Shown: one piece after another, positions 23,784 through 34,227 of the stretch
Layout: the number at the start of each line of letters is the position of its first letter
Position numbering within the stretch: position 1 is the first letter of the stretch
Source of the DNA: an uncultured Pelagibacteraceae bacterium
Lineage (GTDB): Bacteria; Pseudomonadota; Alphaproteobacteria; Pelagibacterales; Pelagibacteraceae
Assembly: GCA_902580275.1 (NCBI GenBank)
Contig: CACHJZ010000001.1
Span: 1 to 64,000 of the forward strand
Length of the DNA stretch: 64,000 bases
Direction: 5' to 3'
Program-made: the position numbers and the translations under genes
The notes under the pieces: generated by a model
What the model was told of the DNA's origin: nothing
What the model saw: the letters and a program-made list of their open reading frames with translations, nothing else
Database searches by the model: none

Positions 23784-25389
23784 ATTTTGGTCCACCGCCA
23801 CCTTCTGGTGTTACCCAAGTAATATTTTGAGACGGCTCTTTGATATCACAGGTTTTGCAATGTATACAATTTTGTGAATTAATCACAAATTTAGAGGAAC
23901 CATTTTCAATTTGAACTTCATAAACACCAACAGGGCAGTATCTTTGAGCAGGTTCGTCATATTTTTCTAATGTATAACTAATTGGTAAATTTGGGTCCTT
24001 AAGCTTTAAATGCACTGGCTGATTTTCAGCATGGTTTGTTCCCGTCAGATAAACAGAGCTTGTTTTGTCAAAAGTAATTTTATTATCAGGTTTTGGATAA
24101 TCAATTTTTGGCATGATTTTTGCATCTTTTAATGTTTCATGGTCAGCATGTTTGTGGCTTAAAGTAAAAGGTAGTCTACCTCTAAATAATATTTGATCTA
24201 TTCCTGTAAAAATTATTCCAAGTATTAAACCCCAACTAAAACTTGGTTTTACATTTCTGGCCGCATGAAGCTCTTCATAAACCCAACTTTTACTAAATTT
24301 TTCCTCATATATTGATAGGTCTTTTTGTTGACCTAGGTGTTCAAATATTGTTTCAGCTGCAATCATTCCACTTTTCATGGCTGTATGAGAGCCCTTAATC
24401 TTTGGCATGTTTAGTGTTCCAGCATCACAACCTACTAGTAAAGCACCTGGCATATACATTTTTGGTAAACTTTGAATGCCACCTTCAATTAATGCTCTCG
24501 CACCATAAGAAATTCTTTTTCCATTCTCTATATATTTTTTTATTGCTGGATGAGTTTTAAATCTTTGAAATTCATCAAACGGAGATAAATGCGGGTTTTT
24601 ATAATCCAATCCAATTACATACCCTAGAAAAATTTGTTTGTTCTCTGCATGATACATAAAGCTACCACCATAGGTTTGATTATCTAGTGGCCATCCTGCA
24701 GTATGCATTACCAAACCTTCTTGGTGCATATCCTCATTGATTTCCCAAATCTCTTTGAAACCAATTCCGTATTGCTGAGGATCTTTTCCTTTATTTAACT
24801 CAAATTTATTTATTAATTGTTTTCCTAGATGTCCCCTGCACCCTTCAGCAAATACCGTAACCTTTGCATGTAATTCCATACCTGGTTCATAACTATCTTT
24901 TTTTTCACCATTTTTATCTAAACCCATATCTTGTGTTGCAACACCTTTAACTGAACCATCATCGTTATATAAAATTTCACTAGCTGGAAAACCCGGAAAA
25001 ATTTCAACACCTAAACCTTCGGCTTGCTCTGCAAGCCATCTGCATAAATTTGCTAAGCTAATAATAAAGTTATTATGATTTTGTTGAACTTTAGGTAATA
25101 ACCAAGTAGGCCAACTCAAAGATTTTGTTTTACCTAAAAATAAAAATTTTTCTTTAGAAACTTTTGTTTTAATTGGACTATTTAATTCTTTCCAATTGGG
25201 TATCAGTTCATCTAAAGCACGAGTTTCAAAAACATTGCCTGACAAAATATGTGCTCCTATTTCAGAAGCTTTTTCCAAAACGCAAACATTTAAATCGGAA
25301 TTTAATTGTTTAAGTTTAATTGCTGCTGACAATCCAGATGGACCTCCTCCAACAATTACAACATCGTATTCCATTACCTCACGAGACAT
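23770..25389 (-). CDS. Electron transfer flavoprotein:ubiquinone oxidoreductase
   Basis: Inner-membrane flavoprotein/iron-sulfur protein of 539 aa that passes electrons from reduced ETF to ubiquinone. The FAD site GGGPSGLSAA is near residues 14-23, a GCDAGTLNMPKIKGSHTAMKSG region is in the middle, and the C-terminal 4Fe-4S binding motif CIHCKTCDIKEP is near residue 500, followed by WVTPEGGGGP. It is the fourth gene of an operon starting with a dimethylglycine dehydrogenase-like gene and etfBA, so all carriers needed to feed respiration are encoded together. Confidence 0.95.
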   Translation of the reverse strand: MSREVMEYDVVIVGGGPSGLSAAIKLKQLNSDLNVCVLEKASEIGAHILSGNVFETRALDELIPNWKELNSPIKTKVSKEKFLFLGKTKSLSWPTWLLPKVQQNHNNFIISLANLCRWLAEQAEGLGVEIFPGFPASEILYNDDGSVKGVATQDMGLDKNGEKKDSYEPGMELHAKVTVFAEGCRGHLGKQLINKFELNKGKDPQQYGIGFKEIWEINEDMHQEGLVMHTAGWPLDNQTYGGSFMYHAENKQIFLGYVIGLDYKNPHLSPFDEFQRFKTHPAIKKYIENGKRISYGARALIEGGIQSLPKMYMPGALLVGCDAGTLNMPKIKGSHTAMKSGMIAAETIFEHLGQQKDLSIYEEKFSKSWVYEELHAARNVKPSFSWGLILGIIFTGIDQILFRGRLPFTLSHKHADHETLKDAKIMPKIDYPKPDNKITFDKTSSVYLTGTNHAENQPVHLKLKDPNLPISYTLEKYDEPAQRYCPVGVYEVQIENGSSKFVINSQNCIHCKTCDIKEPSQNITWVTPEGGGGPKYGNM

Positions 25390-25412
25390 ATTGGAAATTT
25401 TTACAGTATTTG

Positions 25413-26366
25413 TTATTTTTGTATAGTGTTTAATTTGTTCAATTCTTCCAGAAATTTAGGAAGGGCATCAAATAAATCAGCCTCTAAGCCATAATCTGCA
25501 ACAGAAAAAATAGGTGCCTCACCATCTTTATTTATTGCGACAATTACTTTGCTCTCCTTCATGCCAGCCAAATGTTGAATTGCGCCTGAAATTCCGACTG
25601 CTATGTATAAATCTGGAACAACTACTTTACCAGTTTGACCAACTTGGTGATCGTTTGTAATGTAACCTGCATCTACTGCTGCTCTTGATGCGCCGATCGC
25701 TGCATTTAATTTGTCAGCAATTGCTGTAATGAGTTTAAAATTTTCACCACTCTGCATACCTCTTCCACCCGAAATTACTATTCTTGCTGTACCAAGCTCT
25801 GGTCTGTCTGATTTAATTTCTTCTTTTTTAACAAATTTTGTATTTTGAGATGGATCTGTATTTTCACCTTTAACTATTTCTGCTGATCCACCTGAGGTCG
25901 GGGCTGGATCAAATGACGTTGGTCTAATGGTGACACATTTTTTTTTATCAGTACTTTTAACTGTAGCAAATGCATTGCCTGCATAAATAGGTCTTAAAAA
26001 GGTGTCTTCAGAAATAACTTTTATGATATCACTAACTTGAGAAGTGTCTAACAATGCAGCAATTCTAGGCATTAAATTTTTTCCAAATGTATTTGCTGAA
26101 CAAACAATGTGTGAGTAATTTTCTGCTTGCTTAAGTATCACTGGTGTATAATTTTCCGCGATATAGTTTTCGTAAATATCATTATCTACATGTATTACTT
26201 TTTTAACATTAGGAACTTCTGATAATGATTTTGCAACCGGATCAGCATTTTTACCTATTACCAATACGTGTAAATCATCATTTATTTGTGATGCAGCAGT
26301 TATAGCATTAAGAGTAAATGGCTTTACCTCTTTATTGTTATGCTCTGCTATTAATAAAACTGACAT
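25413..26366 (-). CDS. etfA: Electron transfer flavoprotein alpha subunit
   Basis: ETF alpha chain, 317 aa, which holds most of the FAD. The C-terminal FAD domain has the signature GQTGKVVVPDLYIAVGISGA, then QHLAGM and the ending EAPIFSVADYGLEADLF. The N-terminal domain is the usual alpha/beta fold. It overlaps the end of etfB by one base, and the ETF:QO gene follows it 23 bases downstream. Its partners are the beta subunit and, by context, a dimethylglycine dehydrogenase. Confidence 0.96.
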   Translation of the reverse strand: MSVLLIAEHNNKEVKPFTLNAITAASQINDDLHVLVIGKNADPVAKSLSEVPNVKKVIHVDNDIYENYIAENYTPVILKQAENYSHIVCSANTFGKNLMPRIAALLDTSQVSDIIKVISEDTFLRPIYAGNAFATVKSTDKKKCVTIRPTSFDPAPTSGGSAEIVKGENTDPSQNTKFVKKEEIKSDRPELGTARIVISGGRGMQSGENFKLITAIADKLNAAIGASRAAVDAGYITNDHQVGQTGKVVVPDLYIAVGISGAIQHLAGMKESKVIVAINKDGEAPIFSVADYGLEADLFDALPKFLEELNKLNTIQK

Positions 26367-27115
26367 TATATTACTTTAGCCTCATTTTTTAATTTTTGAA
26401 CCAACTCTTCAACGCTAGAAACTTTAATCCCAGCTTTTCTTTTAGGAGGTTCTTCAACTTTAATTTGCTCGATTCTAGGTTTTATATCAATGCCTAATTC
26501 TGAAGCATCTATTTGCTCTAGGGGTTTCTTCTTTGCCTTCATTATATTAGGTAATGATGCGTATCTTGGCTCGTTTAGTCTTAAATCACATGTAACAATA
26601 GAAGGTATTTTAACTTCTATTGTCTCAAGACCTTCATCAACTTCTCTTGTTACCTCTAATACATTTTCTTTTACATCGATTTTAGAAGCGAATGTTGCTT
26701 GAGGCCAATTTAAAATTGCAGCTAACATTTGACCTGTTTGATTACAATCATCATCTATAGCCTGTTTGCCCATAAAAACTAAATCTGGTTTTTCTTTTTC
26801 GACAATTTTTTGTAAAATTTTTGCTACAGCTAATGGTTCAATAGTACCAGGTGCTTTTACTAATATTCCTCTGTCAGCACCAACTGCCAATGCTTTCCTA
26901 ACTGTCTCTTGAGCTTTTTCTTCTCCAACCGTTACAGCAATTATTTCCTTCGCTTTACCTGACTCTTTTATTTTTACTGCCTCTTCAACCGCATTATCAT
27001 CTGGTGGATTTGTTGACATTTTTACATTATCTGTAACAACACCAGATCCATCTTCTTTAACTCTGATTTGGACGTTGTAATCAATAACTCTTTTAACTGC
27101 TACCAGTATTTTCAT
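26366..27115 (-). CDS. etfB: Electron transfer flavoprotein beta subunit
   Basis: ETF beta chain, 249 aa, which binds the AMP of the heterodimer. It begins [20 protein letters not shown] and has the family segment [20 protein letters not shown] around residues 117-136, and the beta-type recognition region [18 protein letters not shown]. Its ATG shares a base with the stop codon of the dimethylglycine dehydrogenase-like gene, so the two are translationally coupled. This supports direct electron transfer between their products. Confidence 0.96.
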   Translation of the reverse strand: MKILVAVKRVIDYNVQIRVKEDGSGVVTDNVKMSTNPPDDNAVEEAVKIKESGKAKEIIAVTVGEEKAQETVRKALAVGADRGILVKAPGTIEPLAVAKILQKIVEKEKPDLVFMGKQAIDDDCNQTGQMLAAILNWPQATFASKIDVKENVLEVTREVDEGLETIEVKIPSIVTCDLRLNEPRYASLPNIMKAKKKPLEQIDASELGIDIKPRIEQIKVEEPPKRKAGIKVSSVEELVQKLKNEAKVI

Positions 27116-29547
27116 TAGGCTCTTAGTAATTTATTTTCTGCATCATAGGGACTATCTTCTAAAATTGTTGCTTCATGCATTTTGCCAAGTATATCAATTT
27201 TAAGTTTTTGTCCAACATTTGCCAAAGTAGGTTTTACCATACCAAGTGCAATTGATTTTCCTAATCTAAAACCATAATCTCCACCTGTGGCTCTTCCAAC
27301 AACAGATCCGTTTTCATAAATTGGATTATTTCCTAATACATCGGCATCGGTGACGTTATGAACTTCCAATGTTACCAATTTATTATTAAATCCTTTTTCT
27401 CTCCATTTATTAAGTGCATCTAATCCAATGAAGCTTCCTTTATTTGGATGAATGAATCTATCTAATCCACTCTCATATGGTGCATATTCAATTGATAATT
27501 CTGTACCTACAAGTTTGTAAGATTTTTCAACTCTTAAACTGTTCATTGCTCTTATTCCGAAAGGTTTTAAGCCTAAGTCTTTTCCCGCCTCCATTAATTT
27601 ATCAAATATATGATTTTGATATTCAATTGGGTGATGGAGTTCCCAGCCTAATTCACCAACAAAATTTACTCTCATAGCATTTACAGGTGCATAACCAACA
27701 TCTACGTTTTTCGCACTCAACCATTTAAAATTCTCATTAGAAAAATCATCTTTTGAAACTCTTTGCATTAGCTCTCTTGATTTTGGACCCGCAACCACTA
27801 ATACTCCTGTACTATTAGTTAAATTTTCAAATATAACACTTCCATCTTTAGGCATCCATTTATGGATCCAGTCATGGTCAAGTCTTTGAAAAGCTCCTGC
27901 AGAAACTAAATAGAAACTATCCTCAGCTTCTCTTAAGATTGTAAATTCTGAATGCACGCCACCTTTTGTATTTAATGCATGACATAAATTTACTCTACCT
28001 ACTTTTTTAGGAAGTTTGTTTGCAACCAAATTATCTAAAAATTCCTCTGCTTTTGGACCTTTAATTCTGCATTTTGCAAATGCAGTCATGTCTAGTAACC
28101 CGACATTTTCTCTAACGTTCTTACATTCTTTTTCAACTGCTTTAAACCATTTTGACCTTCTAAAAGACCAATCGTCTTTTTGTTCCATACCATCTGTTGC
28201 AAAAAAATTTGGTCTTTCCCACCCAAATTTTTGACCAAACACAGCGCCTAATTTTTTCATTCTATCGTAACACGGTGCTGTTCTTAAAGGTCTTGCTGCT
28301 TCTCTTTCTTCATCAGGGTAATGAATTATGAATACATTTCTATAAGCTTCTTCATTCTTTTCTTTTAAATAAGATTTAGAGCAATAATCACCATATCTTC
28401 TAGGTTCAACACCAAGCATGTCAATTGTAGGTTCGCCATCTACAATCCATTCTGCTAATTGCCAACCCGCTCCTCCAGCCGCAGTTATTCCAAAACTATG
28501 ACCTTCGTTAATCCAAAAGTTTTTAAGTCCCCATGCAGGTCCAACAATTGGATTTCCATCTGGAGTATAACAAATTGCTCCATTATAAACTTTTTTAACA
28601 CCCACTTCTCCAAAAGCAGGAACTCTGTGAATTGCTCCTTCAATATGTGGAGCTAATCTGTCTAAATCTTCTTGAAATAATTCATATTCAGAATCTTTTG
28701 ATGGTCCATCAACATAACAACATGGAGCACCATCTTCATAAGGTCCAAGTATAAGACCACCTGCTTCTTCTCTCATATACCATCTACTATCGCTGTCTCT
28801 TAATACTCCCATTTCGGGTAAACCTTCTTTTTTTCTTTTTTGAATTTCAGGATGAGGCTCTGTAACAATGTATTGATGTTCAACTGGTATGACTGGTATT
28901 TCTAATCCAACCATTTTTCCAGTTTGTCTTGCAAAATTTCCTGAGCATGACATAACATGTTCACATTCAATACTTCCTTTATCAGTTTCTACGACCCAGC
29001 CATTTTTTGTTTGTTTAATTCCAACTACATTTGTATTTCTGTAAATCTCTGCTCCTCTATTTCTTGCTCCAGTAGCTAAAGCTTGTGTAAGATCAGCAGG
29101 TTGAATGTAACCATCTTCTGGGTGCTGAATTGCTCCAACTAAATCACTTGTATTACATAAAGGCCAAATTTCTTTTACTTGATCTGGTGTTAAAAATTTT
29201 ACATCTACGCCTATTGTTTGTGCAACACCAGCATACTGATGGTATTCATCCATTCTATCTTTTGTACTTGCAAGTCGAATATTTGAAACAACACTAAAGC
29301 CAACATTTTTACCTGTCTCTTCTTCAAGAGTTTTATAAAGGTCAACTGCGTATTTGTGTAATTGGCCAACCGAGTAACTCATATTAAAGAGTGGCAGTAA
29401 ACCTGCGGCATGCCATGTTGAACCAGAGGTAAGCTCTTTTCTTTCAACTAATACAACGTCAGACCAACCTTTTTTTGCCAAATGATATAAAGCACTTACA
29501 CCAACTACTCCACCTCCGACAATAACTACTTTAGCTTTTGATTTCAT
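27115..29547 (-). CDS. Dimethylglycine dehydrogenase-like FAD/folate enzyme
   Basis: An 810-aa two-part flavoenzyme. The N-terminal FAD (DAO) domain begins with [14 protein letters not shown] and the flavin-site phrase STWHAAGLL; the C-terminal third is a GcvT-like folate domain with [22 protein letters not shown] and SLRVEKSYK. This is the architecture of dimethylglycine and sarcosine dehydrogenases, which demethylate N-methylglycines and pass the carbon to tetrahydrofolate. Position at the head of an etfB-etfA-ETF:QO operon favours dehydrogenase rather than oxidase chemistry. Dimethylglycine is the likeliest substrate given betaine genes nearby; sarcosine is possible. Confidence 0.9.
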   Translation of the reverse strand: MKSKAKVVIVGGGVVGVSALYHLAKKGWSDVVLVERKELTSGSTWHAAGLLPLFNMSYSVGQLHKYAVDLYKTLEEETGKNVGFSVVSNIRLASTKDRMDEYHQYAGVAQTIGVDVKFLTPDQVKEIWPLCNTSDLVGAIQHPEDGYIQPADLTQALATGARNRGAEIYRNTNVVGIKQTKNGWVVETDKGSIECEHVMSCSGNFARQTGKMVGLEIPVIPVEHQYIVTEPHPEIQKRKKEGLPEMGVLRDSDSRWYMREEAGGLILGPYEDGAPCCYVDGPSKDSEYELFQEDLDRLAPHIEGAIHRVPAFGEVGVKKVYNGAICYTPDGNPIVGPAWGLKNFWINEGHSFGITAAGGAGWQLAEWIVDGEPTIDMLGVEPRRYGDYCSKSYLKEKNEEAYRNVFIIHYPDEEREAARPLRTAPCYDRMKKLGAVFGQKFGWERPNFFATDGMEQKDDWSFRRSKWFKAVEKECKNVRENVGLLDMTAFAKCRIKGPKAEEFLDNLVANKLPKKVGRVNLCHALNTKGGVHSEFTILREAEDSFYLVSAGAFQRLDHDWIHKWMPKDGSVIFENLTNSTGVLVVAGPKSRELMQRVSKDDFSNENFKWLSAKNVDVGYAPVNAMRVNFVGELGWELHHPIEYQNHIFDKLMEAGKDLGLKPFGIRAMNSLRVEKSYKLVGTELSIEYAPYESGLDRFIHPNKGSFIGLDALNKWREKGFNNKLVTLEVHNVTDADVLGNNPIYENGSVVGRATGGDYGFRLGKSIALGMVKPTLANVGQKLKIDILGKMHEATILEDSPYDAENKLLRA

Positions 29548-29591
29548 AAAACCGATTCCTACTAGATTTTTTGTTTGAACGAAACAAAATT

Positions 29592-29798
29592 TTAATAGTC
29601 ATCATCCTCATCTCTCCATCCTTTTATATACATCAAATACGCGGCCACAGTTACACTTATACATCCCACTATCATGCCTAAGTTGAGGCCAAATTGCTTA
29701 CCAAAGAAATACCAACCAAGTTGAGTGGAACCTATTGTTGGCACGCACAAAATTATCATCAAAATTGGAACTCTTTCATAAAAAGGTTTTTTTTTCAT
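29592..29798 (-). CDS. Small two-helix membrane protein
   Basis: A 68-aa protein with two hydrophobic segments, about residues 10-32 and 37-58, between a basic N-terminus (MKKKPFYERVP) and a strongly acidic C-terminus (WRDEDDDY). I do not recognise a named family. The layout resembles accessory subunits of secondary transporters, which is only an impression. It abuts the DUF4864-like gene with no spacer and lies 44 bases before the dimethylglycine dehydrogenase, on the same strand, so it may belong to that transcript. Confidence 0.55.
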   Translation of the reverse strand: MKKKPFYERVPILMIILCVPTIGSTQLGWYFFGKQFGLNLGMIVGCISVTVAAYLMYIKGWRDEDDDY

Positions 29799-30278
29799 TT
29801 AAATTGATGATCCTAGTGGCATTGGTTGTGAGACACCGCTTGTTAACCAGCAGTTTTTGAGCGGACCAGATTTGTCATATTTTTTAACCACCCATTCGAA
29901 TTGATAGTATTTTTTCTTATCATCTAAAACAGTAACTCTATAGATTGCACTATTTTCTGATGCAGAAATTATATCTATTTTATTTTCGATGTGATTAATT
30001 AACATTTCATACATATCACTTTTGAGCATTGACTTAAATTTTTCCAGTGGACCTGTATATTTTTTGTTATTTGGGTGTGCAAACTCCCATGTTTGCTCAA
30101 TACCAAAGTCTTCGTACGGTTCATTATTATTTTTTAATCCATTTAATTGTATCTCTACAACCTCTAACGGCTTAATTGAGTTTTTTGGTTTAATTAACTC
30201 AGCACTACAAATAGACTGAAAACAAAAACTTAAAAAAATTAATGTTACAAATTTGTTTTTATATAAATACATTCTCAT
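29799..30278 (-). CDS. Exported DUF4864-like protein
   Basis: A 159-aa protein with a signal peptide (MRMYLYKNKFVTLIFLSFCF, cut near CSA). The mature part reads IEQTWEFAHPNNKKYTGPLEKFKSML in the first half (quoted in pieces: WEFAHPNNK, GPLEKFKSM) and YQFEWVVKKY with GPLKNCWLTSGVSQ near the end, the order expected of DUF4864 proteins. Function is unknown. The start at 30278 is preferred because it opens the signal sequence; an earlier ATG adds an odd hydrophobic stretch reaching into the divergent promoter. Confidence 0.6.
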   Translation of the reverse strand: MRMYLYKNKFVTLIFLSFCFQSICSAELIKPKNSIKPLEVVEIQLNGLKNNNEPYEDFGIEQTWEFAHPNNKKYTGPLEKFKSMLKSDMYEMLINHIENKIDIISASENSAIYRVTVLDDKKKYYQFEWVVKKYDKSGPLKNCWLTSGVSQPMPLGSSI

Positions 30279-30329
30279 GTAAACAATATAACATGTGAAA
30301 AATAAATTAACTTTACAATAAGGACGCAA

Positions 30330-31271
30330 ATGAAAATTGGTTTTATAGGCCTAGGAAACGTTGGTGGGAAACTTGCAGGCAGTCTATTGAGAAACAACTT
30401 CAAATTGACTGTTTATGATCTTGACCCAAAAACAATGGAAAATTTAAGTTCAAAAGGAGCAAGTATTTCAAAAAATCCAAAAGAACTTACTCAAGACTCT
30501 GATCTAATTATCACATGCTTACCCTCGCCTGAAATATGTAGAGAAGTAATGGAGTCTAAAGACGGAGTAATTAATGGATTGTCAGAGAATAAGATATGGC
30601 TCGAAATGAGTACAACGGATGAAAACGAGGTAAAAAGAATTGGAAAGTTGGTTAAAGAAAAAAAAGCATTTGCTCTTGATGGACCTGTAAGTGGTGGGTG
30701 CCATAGAGCTGATACAGGAAATATAGCAATATTTGTTGGTGGAGAAAGATCAGCATTTGAAAAAATTTTTTCTGCTCTTTCGGCGATGGGTGAAAAAATT
30801 CTTCATACTGGAGAATTGGGCTCTGCCTCTGTTTTGAAAGTTATAACAAATTACTTAGCATCAGTTCATTTAGTTGCGTTAGGTGAAGCTTGGACTGTTG
30901 CAAAAAAATCTAATTTGGATTTAGAAAAAACTTTTAAAGGAATTGCTATTTCCTCTGGAAATTCATTTGTGCACGAAACAGAAAGCCAAGTAATATTAAA
31001 TGGTTCCTATAATATAAATTTTACAATGGATTTAGTTTTAAAAGATACTTCCTTATTTGATAATTTAGCAAAAAAACTTAGTTCATCTTTAGAAATATCA
31101 CCAATGATTGTAAAAATTTTTCAGGAAGGTTTGAAAAACTATGGTCCTCGTGCCTGGTCTTCAATGATAGTTAAAAGAATGGAGGATAAAAATAAAATAG
31201 ACTTTAGAGCAAAGGGTTTTCCAACCGAACTTATAGATAAAGAACCTGAAAAGAAAGGTTATGAGATATAA
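30330..31271 (+). CDS. 3-hydroxyisobutyrate dehydrogenase-family oxidoreductase
   Basis: Beta-hydroxyacid dehydrogenase family, 313 aa. The NAD(P) loop GFIGLGNVGG is at residues 4-13, the substrate-binding GPVSGGCHRA near 120, and the catalytic lysine in SVLKVITNYLA near 170. Members oxidise 3-hydroxyisobutyrate, tartronate semialdehyde or similar 3-hydroxyacids. The exact acid is not evident. Its stop overlaps the start of the GDPD-like gene by 11 bases, so the two form an operon. Confidence 0.85.
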   Translation: MKIGFIGLGNVGGKLAGSLLRNNFKLTVYDLDPKTMENLSSKGASISKNPKELTQDSDLIITCLPSPEICREVMESKDGVINGLSENKIWLEMSTTDENEVKRIGKLVKEKKAFALDGPVSGGCHRADTGNIAIFVGGERSAFEKIFSALSAMGEKILHTGELGSASVLKVITNYLASVHLVALGEAWTVAKKSNLDLEKTFKGIAISSGNSFVHETESQVILNGSYNINFTMDLVLKDTSLFDNLAKKLSSSLEISPMIVKIFQEGLKNYGPRAWSSMIVKRMEDKNKIDFRAKGFPTELIDKEPEKKGYEI

Positions 31272-31914
31272 CAGACAAGGTCATAAAATTATTCATAGAG
31301 GACTGGCAAAAAAAACTTTCAAAGAAAATTCGATTAAAGCCTTCAAGTTTTGCTTTAAAAAAAATTATGGAATTGAGACTGATTTACATGCAACTTTAGA
31401 TAATAAAATTGTTTGTTACCATGATTTTAGTCTAAAACGATTTAAGAGTAAAAAGTTAGTAAAAAATTTAAAATATAAAGATATAAATAAAATAGCATCA
31501 AAATATAAAATGCATATTCCAACTTTAAATGAGGTAATCAAAATTTCGAAAAAAAATTACTTAATGCTAGAAATTAAATCAAAATTTACAAAAAAAAATT
31601 TTTTAAAACTTATTTCCATTATAAAGAGATTAAAACATTATAGCATAACTTCTTTTAATGAAAAAAATATTTCAAATTTAAATAAAATTAAAAAAAATTT
31701 AAATTTAGGGCTAGTTTTTTCTTCGACCACTTCAATAAAGCTAATTTTACAAAAAAGTAAATTAAAGTACCTTAGATTATTGGTTTTGGAAAAAAAATTT
31801 CTTACTAACAAAAAACTAATTAAAATGAAAAAACCTATTTATTTTTACACAGTAAAAGATAAAAAATTTAGGAAAAAATTTTTAGAAAAAAATCTTATTA
31901 TTGAAAATTTATAA
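31261..31914 (+). CDS. Glycerophosphodiester phosphodiesterase-like protein
   Basis: A short GDPD-family TIM barrel of 217 aa. Catalytic motifs are present: HRG near residue 13, the acidic pair in YGIETDLHAT near 40 and the second histidine in CYHDFSL near 55. A later MLEIKSK segment gives the third metal-site glutamate. It is shorter than the usual 240-300 aa, very Lys-rich, and has no signal peptide, so it should act in the cytoplasm on glycerophosphodiesters. It follows the dehydrogenase gene by overlap and converges with the dioxygenase gene. Confidence 0.75.
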   Translation: MRYNRQGHKIIHRGLAKKTFKENSIKAFKFCFKKNYGIETDLHATLDNKIVCYHDFSLKRFKSKKLVKNLKYKDINKIASKYKMHIPTLNEVIKISKKNYLMLEIKSKFTKKNFLKLISIIKRLKHYSITSFNEKNISNLNKIKKNLNLGLVFSSTTSIKLILQKSKLKYLRLLVLEKKFLTNKKLIKMKKPIYFYTVKDKKFRKKFLEKNLIIENL

Positions 31915-33039
31915 TTATTGCGAAAGATAACTGAGTCTTCCTATTATTTCATCACGATCCATATAATAACCTTGTAGATGTCTATGTCCTGAGTTAGGAT
32001 CAAATGCTGTTCTGCCGTGCAAAACTCTTCTGTTATTAAAAGAGTATATATCCCCTGGATTTAGTCTGAACTTAATAACAAATCTATCATCATGTAATAG
32101 ATTGCCAAATCTATGATGCGCGAAATAAACTTGGTCCATCACATCTGGATGACAATCTAATGCATCCATGGTTGCAACACTAAATCTAATATCATTATAA
32201 TCACCATCTTTAGTTAAACTTATTGCAGGAGCATAAAAACTTCTGTGGGCTTGCTGGGTATAATCTTTATCTCTAAATTTTAGTGGTACATTTACTAAAG
32301 TATCAAAAATATCCTTTTCATTATTTCTTAAGTAATCTGCAACAGCAAAACCATCAACTGCTGAAGAATCTCCTCCATTAGCAGAATTAATAAGACAATG
32401 TAAAAACTGGTAGCCTGGTGGATTTTCAAACCAGGGTAAATCCATATGATTTTTCAATGCGTGAGCTGTATAGGCTGAGTTATTTGGTTTAGGAATATTT
32501 ATAACTTCAAAAGGTGTTTTAAAAAAAGTTTCTCTTGTGTGACTAATTCTATTTAAAACTTCAAAAGCTGACTTTTCTTTTGTTGGTGCGTTATTTACTA
32601 AAGCTATTCCTTTATAGTGAAGAAGTTTTAACCACTTTATTAAACCTTCCTCTGAAGACATGATTTCATCGCAATCAATGCTTATAGACTTAATATTTTT
32701 TTCAATCGATTTATCCCAAAGTTGGTATGGAGAAATATACTTTTGTTTATTTTTGATTGTGTAACAGTTTTTTCTTAACCAATTAATGTCGTAAAAACTT
32801 GTATGATTTCCCTCGCTCCAAACTATTTCTAATTTGCCCTCATCATTTACTTTATATTTTGTTGGATTTAAATTTTTAGAAACGTTTAATATATCAAACA
32901 TTCTATGCCTAGAATCTTTGTCATGAGCCGTTGGACAATTATCTCTTAACCATAAATAATTAAATTTACTTTCTTCTCCATCGCTCCAAAGAATTCTTAA
33001 GTAAGTTCCATTTTTTTCAAGTTTTGAAATACTTAACAT
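31915..33039 (-). CDS. Gamma-butyrobetaine hydroxylase-like 2OG dioxygenase
   Basis: A 374-aa enzyme with the two-domain BBOX layout: an N-terminal DUF971-like domain (WLRDNCPTAHD near residue 30) and a TauD-type 2-oxoglutarate dioxygenase domain. The iron triad is H198, D200 and H341, and R353 is the likely 2-oxoglutarate arginine. The zinc site of animal gamma-butyrobetaine hydroxylase is mostly missing, since only one of its clustered cysteines remains. It would convert gamma-butyrobetaine to L-carnitine or act on a related trimethylated amino acid. proV lies divergently 135 bases away, which supports a quaternary-amine substrate. Confidence 0.75.
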   Translation of the reverse strand: MLSISKLEKNGTYLRILWSDGEESKFNYLWLRDNCPTAHDKDSRHRMFDILNVSKNLNPTKYKVNDEGKLEIVWSEGNHTSFYDINWLRKNCYTIKNKQKYISPYQLWDKSIEKNIKSISIDCDEIMSSEEGLIKWLKLLHYKGIALVNNAPTKEKSAFEVLNRISHTRETFFKTPFEVINIPKPNNSAYTAHALKNHMDLPWFENPPGYQFLHCLINSANGGDSSAVDGFAVADYLRNNEKDIFDTLVNVPLKFRDKDYTQQAHRSFYAPAISLTKDGDYNDIRFSVATMDALDCHPDVMDQVYFAHHRFGNLLHDDRFVIKFRLNPGDIYSFNNRRVLHGRTAFDPNSGHRHLQGYYMDRDEIIGRLSYLSQ

Positions 33040-33174
33040 GGTTAAAATTTAGTATACTTATTTACATTTTCAATGCAATTTATAGTTGATAAATTATTGT
33101 TTTTTTTAATAATATCAAAAATAAAATTTGTTACTTTGCAACAAACTTGGACAACTGTTAAAACTTTATAAAAA

Positions 33175-34227
33175 ATGAGTAAAATTGAAATTAATAACGT
33201 TTATAAAATATTTGGTCCCTCTCCAAAGAAGATTCTACCGATGGTGCAAGAAGGTGCTACTAAAGAAGAAGTTTTAGAAAAAACAGGACATACAGTAGGT
33301 TTAGATAATGTGTCACTTAAGATTGATGAAGGTGAAACATTTGTATGTATGGGCTTATCTGGTTCAGGTAAATCTACTTTAATTAGACATATTAATCGTT
33401 TAATCGACCCAACATCAGGTGTGGTTTCTGTAGAAGGTACTGATGTGATGAGTTTAGACAAAAATAAATTAATAGATTTTAGAAGACATAAAATGAGCAT
33501 GGTTTTTCAAAGATTTGGGCTATTTCCACATAAAACTGTTTTAGAAAATGTGGGTTACGGACTTGAGGTTCAGGGTAAAAAACCTGAGGATAAAAATAAA
33601 GTTGCTATGGAAAAAATAGAAGCTGTTGGTTTAAGTGGCTTTGAAAACCAATACCCAAACCAATTATCTGGAGGTATGCAACAAAGAGTTGGATTAGCAA
33701 GAGCACTTGCTACTGATACTGACATATTATTAATGGATGAAGCTTTTTCAGCACTTGACCCTTTAATAAGAAGTGACATGCAAAAACAGCTGCTTGATTT
33801 ACAAGGCGAATTAAAAAAAACGATAGTTTTCATTACACATGATTTAGATGAATCTTTAAAATTAGGTGATCATATTGGAATTTTAAATGGAGGAAGATTA
33901 GTTCAAGTCGGAACTCCAATAGAAATAATAATGAAACCTGCAGATGATTATGTTTCAGCATTTGTTAAAGATGTAAATAGAGCAAAAGTTATAAAGGCCA
34001 AAATAATAATGAAATCAGTAAATGAGGTTGATAATATTGACAAATCAAATCTTGTTAAAATAAATGAAGATCAATTTATAGAGGAATTCCTACCACAAGT
34101 AGTTTGTTCAAATGCAAACTGTGAGGTTGTAGATAAAAGTGGAAATACTAAGGGTTATCTAACCCAAAAAGAGCTATCTAAAGCACTTGCTAAAGAGCAT
34201 TTAAAAGAAGCAGTTAAAACTAATTAA
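33175..34227 (+). CDS. proV: Glycine betaine/proline ABC transporter ATP-binding protein
   Basis: ProV/OpuA-type ATPase of 350 aa. Walker A is GLSGSGKS near residues 59-66, the signature LSGGMQQRVGLARAL near 165, and Walker B DILLMDEAFSALD. The ending has a shortened CBS-like regulatory region with three cysteines (VVCSNANCEVV). There is no permease or binding-protein gene adjacent, whereas a second ProV at 45276-46322 sits beside proW. The upstream 135-base spacer contains an imperfect inverted repeat (TTTGTTAC-TTT-GCAACAAA). This copy may serve the same permease under other conditions. Confidence 0.9.
   Translation: MSKIEINNVYKIFGPSPKKILPMVQEGATKEEVLEKTGHTVGLDNVSLKIDEGETFVCMGLSGSGKSTLIRHINRLIDPTSGVVSVEGTDVMSLDKNKLIDFRRHKMSMVFQRFGLFPHKTVLENVGYGLEVQGKKPEDKNKVAMEKIEAVGLSGFENQYPNQLSGGMQQRVGLARALATDTDILLMDEAFSALDPLIRSDMQKQLLDLQGELKKTIVFITHDLDESLKLGDHIGILNGGRLVQVGTPIEIIMKPADDYVSAFVKDVNRAKVIKAKIIMKSVNEVDNIDKSNLVKINEDQFIEEFLPQVVCSNANCEVVDKSGNTKGYLTQKELSKALAKEHLKEAVKTN

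Noticed and set aside
33040..33174. Possible small RNA or riboswitch upstream of proV
   Set aside because: Only an imperfect inverted repeat (TTTGTTAC-TTT-GCAACAAA) is visible; no match to known aptamers. Mentioned with proV rather than called.
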